NCBI GenBank assembly: GCA_965660935.1
Contig: CBFIBR010000015.1
Coordinates: 1-46,741 of the forward strand
Source of the DNA: UBA1172 sp002457135
Lineage (GTDB): Bacteria; Pseudomonadota; Alphaproteobacteria; Puniceispirillales; UBA1172
Length of the DNA stretch: 46,741 nt
Direction of reading: 5' to 3'
The notes below the pieces were generated by a model. It saw nothing but the letters and a program-made list of their open reading frames with translations, searched no databases and was not told where the DNA came from. This document shows, in pieces, positions 44,010-46,741 of the stretch. Position 1 is the stretch's first letter. Every line of letters starts with the position of its first letter. A program made the translations under genes and the position numbers.

Positions 44010-44027
44010 TAGGTACCCTTAGGTACC
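44002..44027. repeat. Three GGTACC palindromes at exact 10-bp spacing
   Basis: GGTACC occurs at 44002-44007, 44012-44017 and 44022-44027, within a repeated (A)GGTACC(C/T)TT unit. The 10-bp period places all three palindromes on the same face of the helix. It lies between the possible integrase promoter and the integrase start. Sites for an integrase arm domain, an excisionase or a repressor are possible; which one is unknown. Confidence 0.8.
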
Positions 44028-44029
44028 CA

Positions 44030-44051
44030 GCATCCAAACAGGGATTCGAAC
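44030..44051 (-). repeat. Second tRNA-3'-end-like sequence, imperfect copy of 43847-43868
   Basis: GCATCC-AAACA-GGGATTCGAAC matches the first copy at 17 of 22 positions, with the same length. All five differences are contiguous, in the part corresponding to the acceptor/T-stem junction. The T-loop half (GGGATTCGAAC) is identical. It ends 3 nt before the integrase ATG, and its AGGGA also serves as a plausible ribosome-binding site. Confidence 0.65.
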
Positions 44052-44054
44052 ATT

Positions 44055-45353
44055 ATGCGGCTCGAAACAGACAATCAAGTGCGTGCAGCCAAGTGTGGTG
44101 GTGGCAGTTCATACAAGGACTATTCCTGCGGAAACAATTTGCAACTCCGAGTGACCTCTACCAAAAAGAAAACTTTTAGAAGTAGACTTAAAGACAGTAG
44201 TGGAAAAGTTTCGATAATAACACTTGGTCTCTACCCAGAGATTACCCTTTCACAAGCAAGACTGCGCAACCAAGAAGCCAAAGACTACTTCAAACAGGGT
44301 TTTTCTATAGACAGGATTAAGAGTGCAATTGAGGGCAATAAAAGTCCTGCCACAACCAAACAAAACATCTCAAACCCAAATGCCACAAAATCTGGCCAAA
44401 CCTTTCAAGAATTTGCCGAAGTGTGGCACGCAAACAAAACTAAGAATAAAGAGTGGTCACAGGAAAAGGTAGCAAAGCAAAACTGGTCCTACTTAGTAAA
44501 TCACGCTTTTCCAGTCCTTGGCAGAAGACCTGTTGAAGAGATAACAACGACTGAGGTTATTGAAATGCTAAAGCGGGATGACAAGTGGTACAACAAACAT
44601 CCCACAATGAAAAAGGTGCTTCGTAACACCAAGCAGATATTTTCGCTTGCTCGAAGCGAACGTTATTCTATCCGAAATGATAACCCCGCCGAGATAAGTC
44701 TCGATGCTGAGGGATTGAATACTAAGCATCTTGAGCAACCACGAGGATACTTTGATTATGATCGCGCTCCAGAGCTTTATTCTAAACTTGCCAACTCGAA
44801 TAACATACACCACCAATGCCTTTTGCTGATCCTTGCTACAGCCGTGCGACCAGAGAATGCATGCGAAGCTGAGTGGTCTGAGTTTGACCTAGAAAATGAG
44901 AGGTGGGTTATACCAGCCAGAAAAATGAAAGGAAGGCCAGATGAGCGCCAGAAGTATGAATGCTGGATATCGCCAATAGTTCAAGACATTTTAAACAAAA
45001 GACAAGAATTAGCTGACGGTAGCAAGTTTATATTTGCAAGTGAGACAAAAGCTGGTCACGTTGAACACAACAGTCCTGCCAGAACGCTAAAGCGTGTAAT
45101 TGGTAAGAGCCATCTTGATGACTGGCGTGGACTAGACTCTGATAACACGCCTGTTGCCCACGGAATTAGACATACGTTTAAAACTTGGGCATCTGCTCAC
45201 GACTATCCCGATGAGCTGTCAGAGGCACAAAGCGCAAGATCAAAACGGGGTGTCGGCGCTCGATACAATCATGACACTTCTATATCCGACCATCGCAAAG
45301 AAATGATGACCAAATGGGATAACTTCCTCAGAGGTGTGAAAAGCAATGGCTAA
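44055..45353 (+). CDS. Tyrosine recombinase/integrase, DUF4102 (P4-like) type
   Basis: The protein catalyses site-specific insertion and excision of a mobile element. The N-terminal arm-binding DUF4102 domain includes VRAAKCGGGSSYKDYSCGNNLQLRV and ITLGLYPEITLSQAR. A SAM-like core-binding domain (about 115-200) starts FQEFAEVWHANKTKNKEWS. The catalytic domain has R265 (ATAVRPENA), a Lys in RKMKGR, H369 and R372 (HGIRHTF) and nucleophile Y404 (ARYNHD). The position nine residues before the Tyr, usually His or Trp, is R395. The gene is AT-richer than its left neighbours. AGGGA lies 10 nt upstream, and its stop overlaps the next gene by 8 nt. Confidence 0.95.
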   Translation: MRLETDNQVRAAKCGGGSSYKDYSCGNNLQLRVTSTKKKTFRSRLKDSSGKVSIITLGLYPEITLSQARLRNQEAKDYFKQGFSIDRIKSAIEGNKSPATTKQNISNPNATKSGQTFQEFAEVWHANKTKNKEWSQEKVAKQNWSYLVNHAFPVLGRRPVEEITTTEVIEMLKRDDKWYNKHPTMKKVLRNTKQIFSLARSERYSIRNDNPAEISLDAEGLNTKHLEQPRGYFDYDRAPELYSKLANSNNIHHQCLLLILATAVRPENACEAEWSEFDLENERWVIPARKMKGRPDERQKYECWISPIVQDILNKRQELADGSKFIFASETKAGHVEHNSPARTLKRVIGKSHLDDWRGLDSDNTPVAHGIRHTFKTWASAHDYPDELSEAQSARSKRGVGARYNHDTSISDHRKEMMTKWDNFLRGVKSNG

Positions 45354-45984
45354 TTGGAAATTACAGGATATTGAAAAGCGTACGAAATCAATAGAAGACC
45401 TGATGATACGCTATTCGTCTAGCAAAAACCCTGTGAGTGCGGACTACATAAAACTTATTAATGAAAAGCTGGATGGAAAATTTTGGCCCCCTAGACACTT
45501 AACACGTTCAAACGATGCTAATGACATTAAAATTGTCCACACCCTTATCTATAAGGCTAGGCGTGCCTTAAGCTCTCTACCATCAGTTCGCAATGATATA
45601 ATGGTAGAACTTGATAAGAAGCGCGGTGGAAGAGTTGCCAATGAGGCGGGGACAGAGATTATGCCCCGCTTCATAAATTTGATGGGGGATCTAGAAGCGC
45701 TGGAAGAAATAGTTAATGACCCGGAAAAGCTGCTTAATGAGAAGATCAAAACCCAGAAGAACCCTGAGGCACTACAAGCTGTCCACGCTGGCGCATATGC
45801 ATATTTAAAAGCAACTAAGAGAAAGCCGGAGAACAAAACGCTCTCAGGTGAGTTTCAAAGGTTTCTGGAAGAGTTTTTCGACATAGTCTTTGAAGATGAA
45901 CACGACCCAAGTCACGCATATAAGGGCTGGATTGAAGTCGGTGGTCTAGATTGGTTCAACAAACTTACTGTTCGGAAGGAGTAA
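45346..45984 (+). CDS. Unknown protein encoded with the integrase
   Basis: A 212-residue, mostly helical, charged protein I do not recognise. It starts within the integrase stop region (8-nt overlap), so it is probably translated by coupling. It has no signal peptide or membrane helix. A middle segment (LDKKRGGRVANEAGTEIMPRF) and a C-terminal YLKATKRKPENKTLSGEFQRFLEEFF resemble, from memory only, helical proteins often found after integrases in alphaproteobacteria, where an RGGRP-like motif and a tGxxP-gxF-rF pattern recur. That likeness is unverified. A role in recombination control or element maintenance is possible but not shown. Confidence 0.85.
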   Translation: MANWKLQDIEKRTKSIEDLMIRYSSSKNPVSADYIKLINEKLDGKFWPPRHLTRSNDANDIKIVHTLIYKARRALSSLPSVRNDIMVELDKKRGGRVANEAGTEIMPRFINLMGDLEALEEIVNDPEKLLNEKIKTQKNPEALQAVHAGAYAYLKATKRKPENKTLSGEFQRFLEEFFDIVFEDEHDPSHAYKGWIEVGGLDWFNKLTVRKE

Positions 45985-45988
45985 CATA

Positions 45989-46231
45989 ATGCGTCTAATT
46001 CTAACTACTCTCGCCGTTATACTGTTCGCCAGCCCTAGTTGGGGTAATGGCCATGACAAAGTTATGATTATTGTGGGAAAAAATGCAAACGAGATAATGG
46101 CAAATGGCGAAATTCTCTCTGAACCACATAAAAGTGCTTACCAAACTAGTTTCATAGTCAGATATGACGCAAGAATCTTTTTCTGTGCGGTTGGCACTGG
46201 AGAATTTTGGTGTAGAAAAGGGCGCCTCTAA
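45989..46231 (+). CDS. Small secreted protein of unknown function
   Basis: An 80-residue product with a clear signal peptide (MRLILTTLAVILFASPSWG, cleavage probably after SWG or nearby). The mature part is about 60 residues and has two cysteines (FFCAVGTGEFWCRKG) that could form a disulfide in the periplasm. AAGGAG lies 9 nt before the ATG, and the gap to the previous gene is only 4 nt. It ends just before a terminator, so it is the last gene of the integrase transcript. I recognise no family. Confidence 0.75.
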   Translation: MRLILTTLAVILFASPSWGNGHDKVMIIVGKNANEIMANGEILSEPHKSAYQTSFIVRYDARIFFCAVGTGEFWCRKGRL

Positions 46232-46242
46232 ACAAACAAAAA

Positions 46243-46278
46243 GCCCACCGCGGGAAGATGCGATGGGCAAGTTTTTTT
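46243..46278 (+). terminator. Rho-independent terminator after the integrase operon
   Basis: GCCCACCGC (46243-46251) pairs with GCGATGGGC (46260-46268) with one mismatch, around an 8-nt loop, followed by seven T residues (46272-46278). This ends the plus-strand transcript of integrase, unknown gene and secreted protein. Confidence 0.9.
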
Positions 46279-46359
46279 CAAGGTCAGAACGGTAATAATG
46301 TTGTAGACGCAGTTTTACAAAAACGTTTCCGTGATATTGAATTTTTATGAAATTGCCCC

Positions 46360-46401
46360 CCATAAAAACTAACCCACACCGGGAAAAGTTCGGTGAGGGT
46401 T
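46360..46401 (-). terminator. Rho-independent terminator for the minus-strand gene at the right edge
   Basis: AACCCTCACCG (46401-46391) pairs with CGGTGTGGGTT (46381-46371) with one mismatch and a 9-nt loop, followed on the minus strand by AGTTTTTATG. It lies downstream of the partial minus-strand gene ending at 46468, and converges with the terminator at 46243-46278. Confidence 0.8.
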
Positions 46402-46467
46402 ATCTTGTAACCGTCTGAGCGAAAGTTGCTTCGATCTAAGAAATTGTTTAATTTATTTGGTGAAAAG

Positions 46468-46741
46468 TTATACAGATGGCTCTTGTTTACTCTCTTGTGG
46501 TCGCAGCTTATTTGAATATCTTCTATTATCTTCTTTCAGTTCACGAAGGTGACGCTCAATTTCAGCAAGCAACGCAATTAGCCCACACAACATTACAGCT
46601 ATAAATATAGCTGCGATTAAGGTTGCAATTGCTAGTGGCGCAGCTTGTTCTAAGGACAAACCATTTATACTGCTATCCGTAAAAATTGCATAAGCTACAA
46701 AACACCCAAATACTACAATTAAAAATCCAACTACTGCATTT
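46468..46741 (-). CDS. Partial two-helix membrane protein running off the window
   Basis: The frame is open from the stop at 46468 to the right edge of the window. A TTG at 46659 would give a 63-residue product, but the frame continues upstream with a hydrophobic segment (AVVGFLIVVFGCFVAYAIF), so the true start probably lies outside. A short loop and a second hydrophobic helix (LAIATLIAAIFIAVMLCGLIALL) follow, then a charged coiled-coil-like tail (EIERHLRELKEDNRRYSNKL). The topology is two membrane helices with a soluble C-terminal tail. I recognise no family; short phage or element membrane proteins often look like this. Confidence 0.65.
   Translation of the reverse strand, partial: NAVVGFLIVVFGCFVAYAIFTDSSINGLSLEQAAPLAIATLIAAIFIAVMLCGLIALLAEIERHLRELKEDNRRYSNKLRPQESKQEPSV

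Larger units (their letters stand above)
43869..44029. other. AT-rich spacer between the two tRNA-like sequences
   Basis: No gene is seen. The stretch is AT-rich (for example ATAAATAAGATATTAAGC) and contains a possible integrase promoter and the GGTACC array, listed separately. The character fits the attachment-region DNA of an integrative element. Confidence 0.5.

Noticed and set aside
44001..44028. GGTACC array as a CRISPR remnant
   Set aside because: The unit is 10 bp with no spacers and only three copies, and no cas genes are near; phased binding sites fit better.

Overview
The window looks like a chromosomal segment of an alphaproteobacterium. This rests on gene content and order: gatCAB opposite ruvX; pyrB with an atypical dihydroorotase-like gene; dprA-topA-rnr-rpmG; a Pol IV with an N-terminal zinc ribbon; an EipB/DUF1849 envelope protein; purM-purN opposite DUF2066-hda; lptF-lptG-surA-pdxA-rsmA; fabD-fabG-acpP-fabF-mltG-gmk; and a tiny aa3-oxidase subunit IV-like protein. 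I cannot place it at genus level. Most of the window (about 290 to 43800) is GC-rich housekeeping DNA with tight gene spacing and frequent 1, 4 or 8 nt overlaps. Both ends are visibly more AT-rich.

Layout: 1-288 is AT-rich and has no convincing gene; it abuts the 3' end of a tRNA-Ser(GCU). 569-1669 holds a HAD phosphatase and a DUF1905 protein. 1682-4938 (minus) is the GatCAB amidotransferase operon. 5001-6013 holds ruvX and a DUF3574 protein. 6191-9162 is pyrB, a dihydroorotase-like gene lacking metal ligands, and plsY. 9217-15589 is dprA, topA, rnr and rpmG, and 15615-17799 is a fructokinase-type ROK kinase and dinB. 17815-26439 holds eipB, rnd and a minus-strand run DUF2066-hda-SDR-ppk-ppx. 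26488-28454 is purM, purN and the small oxidase subunit. 28549-30992 (minus) is ndk, holC and pepA. 31293-36696 is the lptF-lptG-surA-pdxA-rsmA run. 36725-42043 (minus) is the fatty-acid operon with mltG and gmk. 42223-43767 is an iron-sulfur photolyase of the PhrB type.

From about 43847 to the right edge the sequence changes character. There is a displaced tRNA 3' end, a second similar copy 183 bp further on, three GGTACC palindromes spaced exactly 10 bp apart, a DUF4102-type tyrosine integrase, an overlapping gene of unknown function, a small secreted protein, two terminators and a two-helix membrane protein cut by the window edge. I read this as one end of an integrated element whose far end lies outside the window.

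The most interesting points are the duplicated tRNA-like attachment sequence and helically phased GGTACC array in front of the integrase; an Arg in place of the second catalytic His of that integrase; a pseudo-dihydroorotase next to pyrB; three 23-bp tandem hairpin repeats joining ppk to ppx, with the upstream ppx start codon in a hairpin loop; a duplicated ribosome-binding/start region at ppk; and the apparent absence of yicC between mltG and gmk. I did not find a clear new defence or biosynthetic system. The right-hand element is the best place to look for undescribed biology.
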